The translations under genes and the position numbers were made by a program. The notes under the pieces were generated by a model, which was not told the origin of the DNA, ran no database searches, and was given only the letters and a program-made list of their open reading frames with translations. From Anaerolineales bacterium (lineage in GTDB: Bacteria > Chloroflexota > Anaerolineae > Anaerolineales > UBA4823): DNA of 51,343 nucleotides. The DNA lies in NCBI GenBank assembly GCA_016935755.1, contig JAFGQI010000066.1, positions 1 through 51,343 on the forward strand. The letters are read 5' to 3'. Shown here piece by piece: positions 41,881 through 51,100 of the stretch (the stretch's first letter is position 1; each line of letters opens with the position of its first letter).

Positions 41881-42909
41881 ATGTCTAGAAAACTGTACAC
41901 TATTTTTGCTGCATTGATTATTGCTGCTATGCTGCTACCCGCCTGCGGCCCCGCGGAAGTCGACTGCTCGAAGGCAGAGACATTTTGTGTAGGCCTGGTA
42001 ACGGACGTCGGCAAGATCGATGACAAGTCCTTCAACCAGTCCACCTGGGAAGGTGTTCAGCGCGCTGAGAAAGAACTGGGCGCTAAGGTTCAATATATTG
42101 AGACCACTGACGCCAAGGACTATGACAAGAATATCGCCACTTTCGCCGATGCGAAATACGATGTCATCGTGACGGTTGGCTTTGCCCTGGGCGAAGCAAC
42201 GGTTGCTGCAGCCAAGAAGTACCCGGATGTCAAGTTCATCGGTGTGGACCAGGGCCAGGCAGAAGTGACTCCGAATGTGGCCGGATTGATCTTCCCCGAA
42301 GATCAGGCTGGCTTCCTGGTTGGCGCCCTGGCAGCCCTGATGACCAAGACCGACAAGATTGGCGCTGTGCTGGGCACCGATGCGGTTCCGCCCGTTTGGC
42401 GCTTTGGCGAGGGCTACCGCGCTGGCGCGCTGTATGTCAACCCGAGCATTGAGATCAATATCGTCTACCACAACGATGTCGGCTTTGATAAGACCTTCAC
42501 CGATCCCGAATGGGGTAAGACCACCGCCATTTCCATGATCGATAAGGGCGTGGACATCATCTTCGGCGCCGGCGGCAAGACCGGTAACGGCGCTCTCCTG
42601 GGCGCGGCTGAGAAAGGCGTCTATGCTATTGGCGTCGATACCGACCAGTATTACACCGTGCCAGAAGCTGCCAAGGTGCTGCTCTCCAGCGCCATGAAGC
42701 TGCTCACCCCGGGCACCTTTGACCTGATCAAGATGGCCAAAGAAGGCAACTTCCCGAGCGGCGACTATGTCGGTCAGGCGGGCTATGCCCCCTATCATGA
42801 CCTGGACAGTGTTGTGCCAGCCGATGTAAAGGCGAAGATGGAAGAGATCGACAAGGCTATCAAAGACGGATCTCTGCAAACTGGTGTTGCGCCTGTTAAA
42901 CCTGGATAA
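41881..42909 (+). CDS. BMP-family substrate-binding lipoprotein (nucleoside-type receptor)
   Basis: Extracytoplasmic receptor (342 aa), family of PnrA/Med-type nucleoside-binding proteins. Lipobox LLPAC (Cys 22). The domain starts FCVGLVTDVGKIDDKSFNQSTWEGVQRAEKELG, the family signature, with VGFALGEATVAAAKKYPDVKFIGVDQ and IIFGAGGKTGNGALLGAAEKGVYAIGVDTDQ later in the chain (listed in parts). The ATG at 41881 is preceded by GAGGAGA; an in-frame ATG at 41824 lies outside the signal peptide. The nearby cdd and purine genes fit a nucleoside-salvage role, though the substrate is not proven. Confidence 0.93.
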   Translation: MSRKLYTIFAALIIAAMLLPACGPAEVDCSKAETFCVGLVTDVGKIDDKSFNQSTWEGVQRAEKELGAKVQYIETTDAKDYDKNIATFADAKYDVIVTVGFALGEATVAAAKKYPDVKFIGVDQGQAEVTPNVAGLIFPEDQAGFLVGALAALMTKTDKIGAVLGTDAVPPVWRFGEGYRAGALYVNPSIEINIVYHNDVGFDKTFTDPEWGKTTAISMIDKGVDIIFGAGGKTGNGALLGAAEKGVYAIGVDTDQYYTVPEAAKVLLSSAMKLLTPGTFDLIKMAKEGNFPSGDYVGQAGYAPYHDLDSVVPADVKAKMEEIDKAIKDGSLQTGVAPVKPG

Positions 42910-42934
42910 ATAGATGTAATTGAATGCTTGACCT

Positions 42935-42968
42935 GGGGAAAGAGAGAGGCTTCTCTCTTTCCCCTTTT
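42935..42968 (+). repeat. 13-bp hairpin with short T-run after the BMP receptor gene
   Basis: Arms GGGGAAAGAGAGA (42935-42947) and its complement (42952-42964) with a GGCT loop, followed by TTTT. It is a partial terminator or 3'-stabiliser between receptor and permease genes. Confidence 0.8.
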
Positions 42969-42995
42969 CTCAATAGCGGTGTGATGGAGTGACCT

Positions 42996-44138
42996 ATGGA
43001 CAATCCTGAGCAAAGCAAAGGCAAAATTTCGGTGCAGAGCATATCAGTTCCTCTGAAGCGCATAATAAATACGATGCTGGTGCCCCTGCTGGCAGTGCTG
43101 ACCGCCATGCTGGTCGGAGCGTTGGTGATTGCTTCGGCGGGTGGTAATCCCATTGCAGCCTATATTGGCCTTTTTCAGGGGGCTTTCGGTTCAGCGAGCG
43201 CCATGAGCGAGACAGCCGTGTGGGCCACACCCTATATCTTTGCTGGTCTGGCAGTTGCCCTGGCGTTTAAAGGCGGGCTTTTCAATATTGGCGCAGAAGG
43301 CCAGTTGGCGCTGGGGGCTGTCTCGGCTGCCTGGGTGGGCTATGCCTTGCCAGATGTGCTGGGAATTTCCATTCCGGGTTGGATCCACCTGCTCCTGGTA
43401 GTGGCGATGGGAATCCTGGCAGGAGCTATCTGGGGAGCAATTCCTGGTTGGCTAAAAGCAAAAACAGGCGGCCATGAAGTTATTAATACAATTATGATGA
43501 ATTATATCGCATTAAATATCGTCAGCTTCTTGCTCAACGGCCCCTGGAAAGACCCCAATCCATTGAATGTGATCGCCCGCACCCCGCTGGTTGCTGAGGG
43601 AGCGCGCATATCGCCCATTTTTGAAGGCTTCCGCGTTCATTGGGGTTTCCCACTGGCGATTTTGGTAGCCGTTTTGGTTTGGTGGGTTTTATGGAAAACC
43701 ACCCTGGGTTTTGAAATCCGCACTGCGGGTGCCAACCCGGATGCCGGCAAATATTCAGGGGTGAATGTGCCGCGCACGATTGTATTGACCATGGCGTTCT
43801 CCGGAATGTTGGCGGGGCTGGCAGGTGTGATTGAGGTGACCGCCTTGAATTACCGGCATGAGCTGGGTTTTTCACAAGGCTATGGTTTTGATGCCATCGC
43901 GATTGCTCTGTTGGGCAAATCGCACCCCCTGGGCGTTGTGATCGCGTCGATTTTATTCGGCGCCATGCGCAATGGGGCGACGCGCATGCAGTTCCTGACC
44001 CAGATACCGGTGGATGTGATCTCTGTGATCCAGGCGCTTATTTTGTTGTTTGTTGCTGCTGATGCAATTATTCGCTATATTTATCGCATCCGCATCCAGG
44101 AAGAGCGCGTTGTATTGACGCGCGGCTGGGGGGGCTAG
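42996..44138 (+). CDS. BMP-type ABC transporter permease 1
   Basis: Membrane subunit (380 aa) of the nucleoside/sugar-type BPD_transp_2 family (YufP/NupB-like). It has about ten hydrophobic segments and the family segments FNIGAEGQLALGAVSAAWVG and GGHEVINTIMMNYIALNIV. FEIRTAGANPDAGKYSGVNV and AFSGMLAGLAGVIEV are also seen. GGAG lies 6 nt before the ATG. Confidence 0.92.
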   Translation: MDNPEQSKGKISVQSISVPLKRIINTMLVPLLAVLTAMLVGALVIASAGGNPIAAYIGLFQGAFGSASAMSETAVWATPYIFAGLAVALAFKGGLFNIGAEGQLALGAVSAAWVGYALPDVLGISIPGWIHLLLVVAMGILAGAIWGAIPGWLKAKTGGHEVINTIMMNYIALNIVSFLLNGPWKDPNPLNVIARTPLVAEGARISPIFEGFRVHWGFPLAILVAVLVWWVLWKTTLGFEIRTAGANPDAGKYSGVNVPRTIVLTMAFSGMLAGLAGVIEVTALNYRHELGFSQGYGFDAIAIALLGKSHPLGVVIASILFGAMRNGATRMQFLTQIPVDVISVIQALILLFVAADAIIRYIYRIRIQEERVVLTRGWGG

Positions 44139-44193
44139 TTCCCCTGGGCTGCCAGTTGGGTGCTGGAACAACGCGGATGAGTAGGAGGTTGCT

Positions 44194-45264
44194 GTGGAAT
44201 TAAAGCGCTTTGGTTTTATCGTCTTGATCGTGGTAATCTTGATTGGGGTTGTAGTCTTGATTGGCGGTTCACAGGTCTCTCCTGCCACGATTGTGGTGAG
44301 CATGCTGGCGACAACCATCGCTGTGGCGACGCCGCTGACTCTGGGCGCACTTTCGGGTATTTTTTGCGAACGCGCCGGGGTAGTTAATATCGGTATTGAG
44401 GGGATGATGCTGGCAGCCGCGTTTTTTGGCTGGTTTGGCGCTATCTATATGAATACTATTCTCAAGTTGGCGCCCATGCCGAGCTTGTTGTTTGGAGTGG
44501 TTGCCGCGATCGTGGCAGGCGGCCTGATGGGATTGCTGCATGCGGTGTTATCGGTCACCTTTAAGGTAGACCAGATCATTGGCGGCACGGTGATCAACCT
44601 GCTGGCGGTGGGCATCAGTGGTTTTCTAAACCGCCAGCTCTTCTTCGAGAAGGGCAGCATTTTTGGCGGGCAGGTTCCGCATGCCCCGGGTACGCTGCCT
44701 CCCATTCGAGTCCCGATCCTGGCGGATATTCCGGTTATTGGCAGGATGTTTGAGCAGCAGCCGATCGCCATAACGGCGGTGATCCTGGTGGTGGTAACCC
44801 ATATTGTGCTTTTTTATACGCCCTGGGGCTTGCGAACTCGGGCGGTTGGAGAGCATCCCCGCGCCGCTGATACGGTAGGGATCAACGTGTTTCGTATGCG
44901 CTATGCCAACGTCATCATCGGCGGGATGATCGCCGGGCTGGGAGGGGCATATTTTACCCTGGAGTCGGTGCCTTCTTTCGAGCCGTTGATGACGAACGGG
45001 CGCGGCTTTATCTCGCTGGCGGCGATGATCTTCGGTAACTGGTCCCCCTTCGGCGCCTGGTCGGCAGCGCTGGTCTTTGGGGCTGCCCAGGCGCTTCAGA
45101 TCAACCTGCAGTTCTTCCGGGAGTTTATCCCGCCGCAGTGGGCTTTCTTGCAGTATTCTTATGTGGTTGGTTTGATACCTTATCTGCTGACCATGCTAAT
45201 CCTGACCGGGATTATTGGGAAAACCACACCACCTGCAGCAGATGGTGTGCCTTACGAAAAGTAG
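44194..45264 (+). CDS. BMP-type ABC transporter permease 2
   Basis: Second membrane subunit (356 aa; YufQ/NupC-like). It has the family segments CERAGVVNIGIEGMMLAAAF, VDQIIGGTVINLLAVGISGF, RTRAVGEHPRAADTVGINV and GMIAGLGGAYFTLE. The start is a GTG at 44194 with GGAGG 7 nt upstream. It ends 16 nt before the ATPase gene. Confidence 0.92.
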   Translation: MELKRFGFIVLIVVILIGVVVLIGGSQVSPATIVVSMLATTIAVATPLTLGALSGIFCERAGVVNIGIEGMMLAAAFFGWFGAIYMNTILKLAPMPSLLFGVVAAIVAGGLMGLLHAVLSVTFKVDQIIGGTVINLLAVGISGFLNRQLFFEKGSIFGGQVPHAPGTLPPIRVPILADIPVIGRMFEQQPIAITAVILVVVTHIVLFYTPWGLRTRAVGEHPRAADTVGINVFRMRYANVIIGGMIAGLGGAYFTLESVPSFEPLMTNGRGFISLAAMIFGNWSPFGAWSAALVFGAAQALQINLQFFREFIPPQWAFLQYSYVVGLIPYLLTMLILTGIIGKTTPPAADGVPYEK

Positions 45265-45280
45265 CGCCGGGGAGGAAGAT

Positions 45281-46828
45281 ATGAGCACAGTCTTGGAAGT
45301 TCGAGGCATTACAAAACGGTTCCCAGGCGTTCTGGCTAATGACCACGTGGATTTCGATCTGCAGAAAGGCGAAATCCATGCCCTCTTGGGTGAAAACGGG
45401 GCGGGTAAGACCACGCTAATGAATATCCTGTATGGACTATATCGACCGGATGAGGGGGACATCCTGCGCGATGGCGAACCGATGGTGATTCATTCGCCCA
45501 AGGATTCGATCTCACACGGCATTGGCATGGTGCACCAGCATTTTATGCTGATCCCGGTATTCACGGTGACAGAAAATATCATGCTGGGTGATGAAATGGC
45601 GCACCGGGGGATTCTAGACCGTAAGACGGTTTCACGGGAAGTAGCAGAACTATCTCACCAATACGGACTGGATATCAATCCTGTTGCACTGGTGCGAGAT
45701 TTACCGGTGGGAGTCCAGCAGCGGGTGGAAATTGTAAAGACGCTGTACCGGAAGGCGGAAATCCTGATCCTGGATGAACCTACCGCTGTGCTGACTCCTC
45801 AGGAGGCGGACGATCTGTTCCGCATCATGCGCGAGTTGACTAAAAAAGGTGTGTCGATCATTTTCATCACCCACAAGCTCAAGGAAGTCCTGGCAGTAGC
45901 CGACAGGATCACAGTGATGCGTTCCGGGCGGGTGGTAGGTACGGTGAAGCCTGAGGAGACCGATGAACCCCATCTGGCAGCCATGATGGTGGGACGAGAA
46001 GTGATCCTGACTGTGGATAAGGCCCCAGCGACGCCAGGGGATGAAACACTCAAAGTAGAAGAACTGCGCGTAGCGGATACACGCGGCCTTGAAGTGGTTC
46101 GGGGCGTGTCTTTTTCGGTGCGCGCTGGAGAGATCCTGGGTATTGCCGGCGTGCAGGGCAATGGACAGACTGAGTTGGCTGAGGCGTTGACGGGTTTGCA
46201 TCCGGTCAGCGGTGGTAAGGTTACCCTGTGCGGCAAGGATATGACTGGGAAACCGCCGCGGCAGGTTATCGAAATGGGCCTGTCGCATATCCCCGAAGAC
46301 CGCCAGCGTCACGGGCTGGTAATGTCCTATCCGGTGGCGGATAACCTGGTGCTGTGTACCTATTATCTGCCACCCTATGGGGTGAATGGGGTGATCCAGA
46401 ACAAAGCGGTAGACGAAAACGCCCACCGGCTGGTCGAGCAGTTCGATATACGCACGCCCAGCCCGTATGTATCGGTTTCCACGCTCTCAGGCGGCAACCA
46501 GCAGAAGGTGATCGTAGCCCGTGAGCTGAGCCGCCCGGTGAATTTGCTGGTTGCCAATCAGCCAACCCGCGGCCTGGATGTGGGCTCGATCGAGTATATC
46601 CACAGCCAGATCGTCGCCATGCGAGACAAAGGCGCGGCGGTGCTGCTGGTTTCCGCCGAGCTGGATGAGATCATGGCGCTATCGGATCGGATCGCGGTGA
46701 TGTACCGGGGTATGCTGGTGGGGGTTGTAAAAGCCGGTGAGGTGACCAAGGCTGAACTGGGCCTGATGATGGCTGGGGCGGGTGTAGCAGGGGAGGGCGA
46801 AAAATCACCCGAGGCGATGCCCGTCTGA
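45281..46828 (+). CDS. BMP-type ABC transporter ATPase with two nucleotide-binding domains
   Basis: Fused dimer of ATPase domains (515 aa; YufO/NupA-like). Domain 1: Walker A GENGAGKTT, Walker B LILDEPTAVL, H-loop FITHKLKE, with a weak signature LPVGVQQRVEI. Domain 2 (about residue 250 on): Walker A GVQGNGQTE lacks the Lys, as usual in this family. Its signature is LSGGNQQKVIVAREL and its Walker B NLLVANQPTRGLDVGS. GGAGGAAG precedes ATG 45281. It is the last gene of the operon, in the order receptor-permease-permease-ATPase. Confidence 0.94.
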   Translation: MSTVLEVRGITKRFPGVLANDHVDFDLQKGEIHALLGENGAGKTTLMNILYGLYRPDEGDILRDGEPMVIHSPKDSISHGIGMVHQHFMLIPVFTVTENIMLGDEMAHRGILDRKTVSREVAELSHQYGLDINPVALVRDLPVGVQQRVEIVKTLYRKAEILILDEPTAVLTPQEADDLFRIMRELTKKGVSIIFITHKLKEVLAVADRITVMRSGRVVGTVKPEETDEPHLAAMMVGREVILTVDKAPATPGDETLKVEELRVADTRGLEVVRGVSFSVRAGEILGIAGVQGNGQTELAEALTGLHPVSGGKVTLCGKDMTGKPPRQVIEMGLSHIPEDRQRHGLVMSYPVADNLVLCTYYLPPYGVNGVIQNKAVDENAHRLVEQFDIRTPSPYVSVSTLSGGNQQKVIVARELSRPVNLLVANQPTRGLDVGSIEYIHSQIVAMRDKGAAVLLVSAELDEIMALSDRIAVMYRGMLVGVVKAGEVTKAELGLMMAGAGVAGEGEKSPEAMPV

Positions 46829-46880
46829 TCTGCCTGCTACGACAGCAGATATGCATCCCTGATACTTTGTTGAATATGAT

Positions 46881-46916
46881 AAAATGGAGACTAATTGGAT
46901 AATTAGTCTCCATTTT
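46881..46916. terminator. 16-bp perfect inverted repeat: BMP operon terminator and/or operator of the metal ATPase
   Basis: AAAATGGAGACTAATT (46881-46896) and its exact complement (46901-46916) enclose GGAT; the right arm ends in TTTT. The A-rich left and T-rich right ends fit a bidirectional intrinsic terminator 52 nt after the ATPase stop. It also lies 24 nt before the next gene, so an operator role is possible. Confidence 0.65.
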
Positions 46917-46939
46917 GATTAACTTGAGATTGCTGCTCG

Positions 46940-49144
46940 ATGAACGACGAGATGATTCGCCAGGCAGACCTGCTTTATGAAACCATGGAAATCCCTATCT
47001 GGGGCATGGATTGCGCCGACTGCACGCGGCATGTGCAGAAGGCTATTTCAGCCCTGGAGGGAGTGGAGTCGGTTGATGTGCTCCTGGCTGCTGAGAAGGC
47101 AGTGATCAGTCTGGATCCGCAGCTTGTGGGTGTGGAAGAAATCCGCCTGGCGGTGGAGGGGGCAGGTTATGCCATTGGAGAGATTGGCAAACCTGCTGGT
47201 GAGGCAGCAAAACCAATCAGGCAGAATTCACCGCTGTCTGACAGATTTACCCGGCCGGTGCTGACCCTGTTGGGTGTGGTGTTTGGGGCAGTGCTGTTCG
47301 TGGTAGTAGCAGGGGAATGGCTGGGCCTTTTTGAGGCGATCACTCAACGGGTGCCCTGGCCTGTGGGACTGGCAGTGGTGCTCATCGCTGGCTATCCAGT
47401 CTTTCGGAATGTACTGCGAGCCACCCTGAGAGGTCAGGTGATCTCGCATACTTTGATGACTTTAGGAGTCCTGGCAGCCCTGGCGGTGGGCGAGTGGGCT
47501 ACGGCAGTGGTGGTAGTTTTCTTTATGCGCGTGGGCGACTATGCTGAGCATTTCACCACTGAGCGCGCCCGGCGGGCGGCGAAGGGCCTGTCAGCGCTGG
47601 CACCCCAAATGGCGCGGGTTGAGCGCCAGGGGGTGGAGGTTGATATCCCCGTTGTTGAGGTGAAAGTGGGCGAGGTCGTGATCGTCCGGCCAGGTGAAAT
47701 AATCCCGGTGGATGGGGAGGTGGTATCAGGGCAAGCCACGATCAATCGGGCAACGATCACGGGTGAAGCGATGCCGGTCGAAGCCGGGTCAGGGTCGAAG
47801 GTGTACGCCTCCACCCTGGCGCAGAATGGCAGTCTGCGGGTGCGCACTACCCAAACTGGACCCGATACGACCTTTGGGCGTGTGATCCGGTTGGTGGAAG
47901 AGGCTGAGGTGCAGCGGGGGGATATCCAGCGTGTGGCGGACCGTTTTTCAGCATACTACCTGCCGGTGGTGGCGGGGATTGCGGCGCTGACCTTTATCAT
48001 CCGGCGGGATCCGCTGGCGACGGCGGCGGTGCTGGTGGTGGCATGCTCATGTTCCTTTGCCCTGGCGACGCCCATCGCCATTCTGGCGTCGATTGGCGCA
48101 GCCGCTAAACGCGGCCTGATGATCAAGGGAGGCAAATATCTGGAACTGCTCGCCCAGGCAGACGTAATGTTGATTGACAAGACCGGCACGCTCACCCTGG
48201 GCAAGCCGCAGATAACAGATATAGAAGTCTTTGAGCCAGAGGAGGGCATTTTACCGACCGGAGAATTGTCGAAACGAGCAAAAACCCTGCGGTTGGCGGC
48301 CTCCGCTGAACGCTATTCCGAGCACCCACTGGCTGAGGCAGTGCGTGCGGCGGCGCGAGAAGAAGGTCTTGAACTGGCAGAGCCGGTAGATTTCCAGGCG
48401 CAGGCAGGCGTGGGAGTGCGTGCCAGGGTGCTGGATGGGCTGGTGGAGGTCGGAAGCCGGCGGCTGCTCGAAAGCGGCATGGCGGTGAAGGATGAGCTGG
48501 TAGAAGTGGCTGCCAGGCTGGAAGGGCAGGGCAAGACCTTGCTGTTCGTGGCGTATAACGGTAAACTGGTAGGGCTGCTGGCGGCAGCGGACACGCTGCG
48601 TCCGGAGGTGCCGCAGGCGATTGCAGAAACCCGGTGGTCAGGCATCCGGGAGGTGGAACTGCTCACCGGTGATAACGAGCAGTCAGCACAGGCCCTGGTG
48701 GGCTGCATCCAACAAGAGATGGGGGATGGCAGCACCCTGCGCTACCGGGCGAACCTGCTGCCGGAGGATAAAATTGAAATCGTGCGCGCCTACCAGGCCC
48801 AGGGCAGGCGGGTGGTGATGGTGGGGGATGGTGTGAACGATGCGCCAGCCCTGGCTCAGGCAGATGTGGGCATCGCGATGGGCGCGGCAGGCAGCGATGT
48901 GGCGATTGAGGCAGCGCACGTGGCGCTGATGCTGGATGACTGGCGGCTGGTGCCGGAGGTACTGCGCATCGCCCACCGGACGATGCGGGTGGTCAAGTCA
49001 AATATTGCATTTACCGCGGTTTACAACCTGGTGGGGCTGTCGCTGGCGGCGTTGGGCATCCTGCCGCCGATATTCGCCGCGGCAGCGCAGTCGCTGCCCG
49101 ATCTGGGCATCCTGGCAAACTCATCGCGCTTGCTGAGGCAGTAG
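46940..49144 (+). CDS. P1B-type (heavy-metal) cation ATPase with CSC in place of CPC
   Basis: A metal-exporting P-type ATPase (734 aa). It has an N-terminal HMA domain with GMDCADC (Cys 25 and 28), then membrane helices. The actuator loop TITGEAMPV, phosphorylation motif DKTGT (Asp 413), SEHPLAEAV with the nucleotide-binding His-Pro, GDNEQSA and hinge GDGVNDAPALA are all seen. The membrane metal site reads CSC (369-371) instead of CPC. The TCA codon differs from the Pro codon CCA by one base. The last helices show NIAFTAVYN (Cu-type) and PDLGIL (Zn/Cd-type DxG), so metal choice is unclear. No Shine-Dalgarno is visible before the ATG at 46940. Confidence 0.92.
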   Translation: MNDEMIRQADLLYETMEIPIWGMDCADCTRHVQKAISALEGVESVDVLLAAEKAVISLDPQLVGVEEIRLAVEGAGYAIGEIGKPAGEAAKPIRQNSPLSDRFTRPVLTLLGVVFGAVLFVVVAGEWLGLFEAITQRVPWPVGLAVVLIAGYPVFRNVLRATLRGQVISHTLMTLGVLAALAVGEWATAVVVVFFMRVGDYAEHFTTERARRAAKGLSALAPQMARVERQGVEVDIPVVEVKVGEVVIVRPGEIIPVDGEVVSGQATINRATITGEAMPVEAGSGSKVYASTLAQNGSLRVRTTQTGPDTTFGRVIRLVEEAEVQRGDIQRVADRFSAYYLPVVAGIAALTFIIRRDPLATAAVLVVACSCSFALATPIAILASIGAAAKRGLMIKGGKYLELLAQADVMLIDKTGTLTLGKPQITDIEVFEPEEGILPTGELSKRAKTLRLAASAERYSEHPLAEAVRAAAREEGLELAEPVDFQAQAGVGVRARVLDGLVEVGSRRLLESGMAVKDELVEVAARLEGQGKTLLFVAYNGKLVGLLAAADTLRPEVPQAIAETRWSGIREVELLTGDNEQSAQALVGCIQQEMGDGSTLRYRANLLPEDKIEIVRAYQAQGRRVVMVGDGVNDAPALAQADVGIAMGAAGSDVAIEAAHVALMLDDWRLVPEVLRIAHRTMRVVKSNIAFTAVYNLVGLSLAALGILPPIFAAAAQSLPDLGILANSSRLLRQ

Positions 49145-49202
49145 CGGCGCGTGAAGACTGGCATCTACTGAGGTCAGAGCCAGACAGTCAGGGTTAAACA
49201 CG

Positions 49203-51092
49203 CTATTTTCTGATGATCAACCAGAAGTAAAAATAATCGCCCAGCAGGGTAGGGACAGGTAAACCCAGGAAAGTGGGAGCTTGATCGCTGCGAGCGCCGT
49301 AGTAGCGATTGACAATCGCGCCGGGGGCGCCTGGGAGCGCCAGGACAACCACCTGAGCTACGAACTGCGCTGCCAGGCTGTGGTTTTGCTGGGGCGCCAG
49401 GTCGCCCACTTCCCAGCGCAGGGTGTCTCCCTGCTGAGTAAAGGCAGGGGCGGCATTCACCAGGCTGGAACCCAGGGGGAGCACATCGGTCAGGATGACA
49501 TTGTGGGTAATGCTGAGCGGGTGCAGGTGGGTGAGCTGGATGGTGTAGGTAATGTTCTCGCCGGGCTGCACCTGGGTGGGGTAGGTGGTCATGGAGATGT
49601 CAAAGCCGTGGGGCAGATGCTGGAAGGCGTTCCAGGCGTCGATGCGCCCCCAGCCGAAAGTGTTGTTGGGTATCTGGGTTCCAGGCACGCCGCCGCAGCT
49701 TTCGGTGGTGGTGAGCGGCAGAGCGGTTTGCTGGATGAGCGCTTCAAGCTGGTTGACCTGACCGGACAGGGTTGGCTGAGCGGAGATGAGCAGGGCGGCC
49801 AGCCCGGCGACATGCGGGCCAGCCATGCTGGTGCCGCTCATATAGGTGTAGCTGCCGCCGGGATAGCTGGAGCGGATGCTGCTGCCAGGGGCGGAGATAT
49901 CCGGCTTGGGGCGGTTGGAGCCATCCACGGTGACCGGGCCGCGGCTGGAGTTGCTGGCGATGGTATCCGCGGAGGTGGTGTTGCCCACGGTGAAGGAAGC
50001 ATCGTAGATAGCCGCCGGGTCGCGCACTGAGCCGCAGGTCGGGCCGCTGTTGCCGGCTGAATGCACGGTCAGGATGCCCGCGGCGCGCACATTCTCGACT
50101 ACCAGAAGCATCACCTGGGGATCGGTGCAGCCTTCGGAGGCCGGGCAGCCCCAGGAGTTGTTGATCACGTGCGGAGCCAGATCGGGGCGTGGGTTGCCGT
50201 TGTTCAGGTCGGTGGGAGCAGCGAACCACTGGTAGCATTCAATATACGTGATCGGCTTGCCCCAGCCCTGCTCCATGTTGCGGCAGCCGACCCACTGCGC
50301 CTCCGGGGCCATTCCCACCTGATTGAGGCCTCCGTCATCGCCGACCATGGTGCCCATGGTGTGGGTGCCGTGGCCGTGGTCATCGCAGGGGACAGCGGAG
50401 TCAAAGCCGCAGGGGTTGCCAGCGGGGGTGTTGGGATTGTTCTCGTGGATGGCGTCATGCCAGCTGTAATTGTGATCGGCGGCGACGCCGTCCCAGCCGC
50501 GGTATTGGTTGAGCAGGGCGGGGTGATCCCAATCGTAGCCGGTGTCTTGCCCGCCGACCACTGCGCCTTGCCCGGTGTAGCCGGCCGCCCAAACCAGAGG
50601 CGCGCCTACCTTGTTGATATTCCACTCTACTGCTGTGGGATGGGGCGCGGTGGGCGCGGCGTCTTTCTCGGGTGTGTCGAGCTGCACCCAGGGGTTGGCG
50701 TAGATGTGGGCGACATCGGGACGGGAGGCGATGGACTGCAGGGCTGACAGGCTGCTGCGCGCCCAGATCAGGTTGGCGATCCAGTAGGAGCGGTGTTGGA
50801 TGCCCTGGGATTGGAGTTCGGCCAGGATGGGCGGCTGGGTGCGTTCAGCCAGCTGAGAGAGCTGGGTGTAAACGTACTGGCCCTTGCGGGCCTTGTCGGC
50901 GATCTGAGCCGCGGCGCTGAGATCGGCCTGCTGTTCGAGGAAGATCAGATATTCGGTCTCTGCCAGAGCGGCGCTTGCCAATACGCCGGGGTCGACTTTG
51001 GCCTGCCAGGAGGCAGCCTGGGATGGCGCAGCGTGAGCAGAGAGGGCGAGCAGAAGGGTAAGGGACAGAGCCAGACGGGCGAATTTATTCAT
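49203..51092 (-). CDS. Secreted S8 (subtilisin-type) serine protease with DUF11-like tail
   Basis: A secreted protease (629 aa). A signal peptide (MNKFARLALSLTLLLALSAHA) is followed by an inhibitor-like propeptide (about 45-140), then the catalytic domain. The triad is Asp 183 (GGQDTGYD), His 241 (GHGTHTMG) and Ser 422 (SGTSMAGPHVAGL), with oxyanion Asn 348 (HSAGNSGP). A DUF11-like beta domain follows (NITYTIQLTHLHPLSITHNVILTDVLPLG, in parts) and an aromatic tail ending YFYFWLIIRK, similar to C-terminal tails of Chloroflexota secreted proteins. ATG 51092 matches the signal peptide; a GTG at 51098 is an alternative. Six or more Cys in the catalytic domain suggest disulphides. Confidence 0.93.
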   Translation of the reverse strand: MNKFARLALSLTLLLALSAHAAPSQAASWQAKVDPGVLASAALAETEYLIFLEQQADLSAAAQIADKARKGQYVYTQLSQLAERTQPPILAELQSQGIQHRSYWIANLIWARSSLSALQSIASRPDVAHIYANPWVQLDTPEKDAAPTAPHPTAVEWNINKVGAPLVWAAGYTGQGAVVGGQDTGYDWDHPALLNQYRGWDGVAADHNYSWHDAIHENNPNTPAGNPCGFDSAVPCDDHGHGTHTMGTMVGDDGGLNQVGMAPEAQWVGCRNMEQGWGKPITYIECYQWFAAPTDLNNGNPRPDLAPHVINNSWGCPASEGCTDPQVMLLVVENVRAAGILTVHSAGNSGPTCGSVRDPAAIYDASFTVGNTTSADTIASNSSRGPVTVDGSNRPKPDISAPGSSIRSSYPGGSYTYMSGTSMAGPHVAGLAALLISAQPTLSGQVNQLEALIQQTALPLTTTESCGGVPGTQIPNNTFGWGRIDAWNAFQHLPHGFDISMTTYPTQVQPGENITYTIQLTHLHPLSITHNVILTDVLPLGSSLVNAAPAFTQQGDTLRWEVGDLAPQQNHSLAAQFVAQVVVLALPGAPGAIVNRYYGARSDQAPTFLGLPVPTLLGDYFYFWLIIRK

Positions 51093-51100
51093 AGCCACAT

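Noticed and set aside
46122-46170. Missing Walker A lysine in the second domain of the BMP-type ATPase as a mutation
   Set aside because: The degenerate GxxGxGQT form is normal for the second domain of nucleoside/sugar-type fused ATPases.
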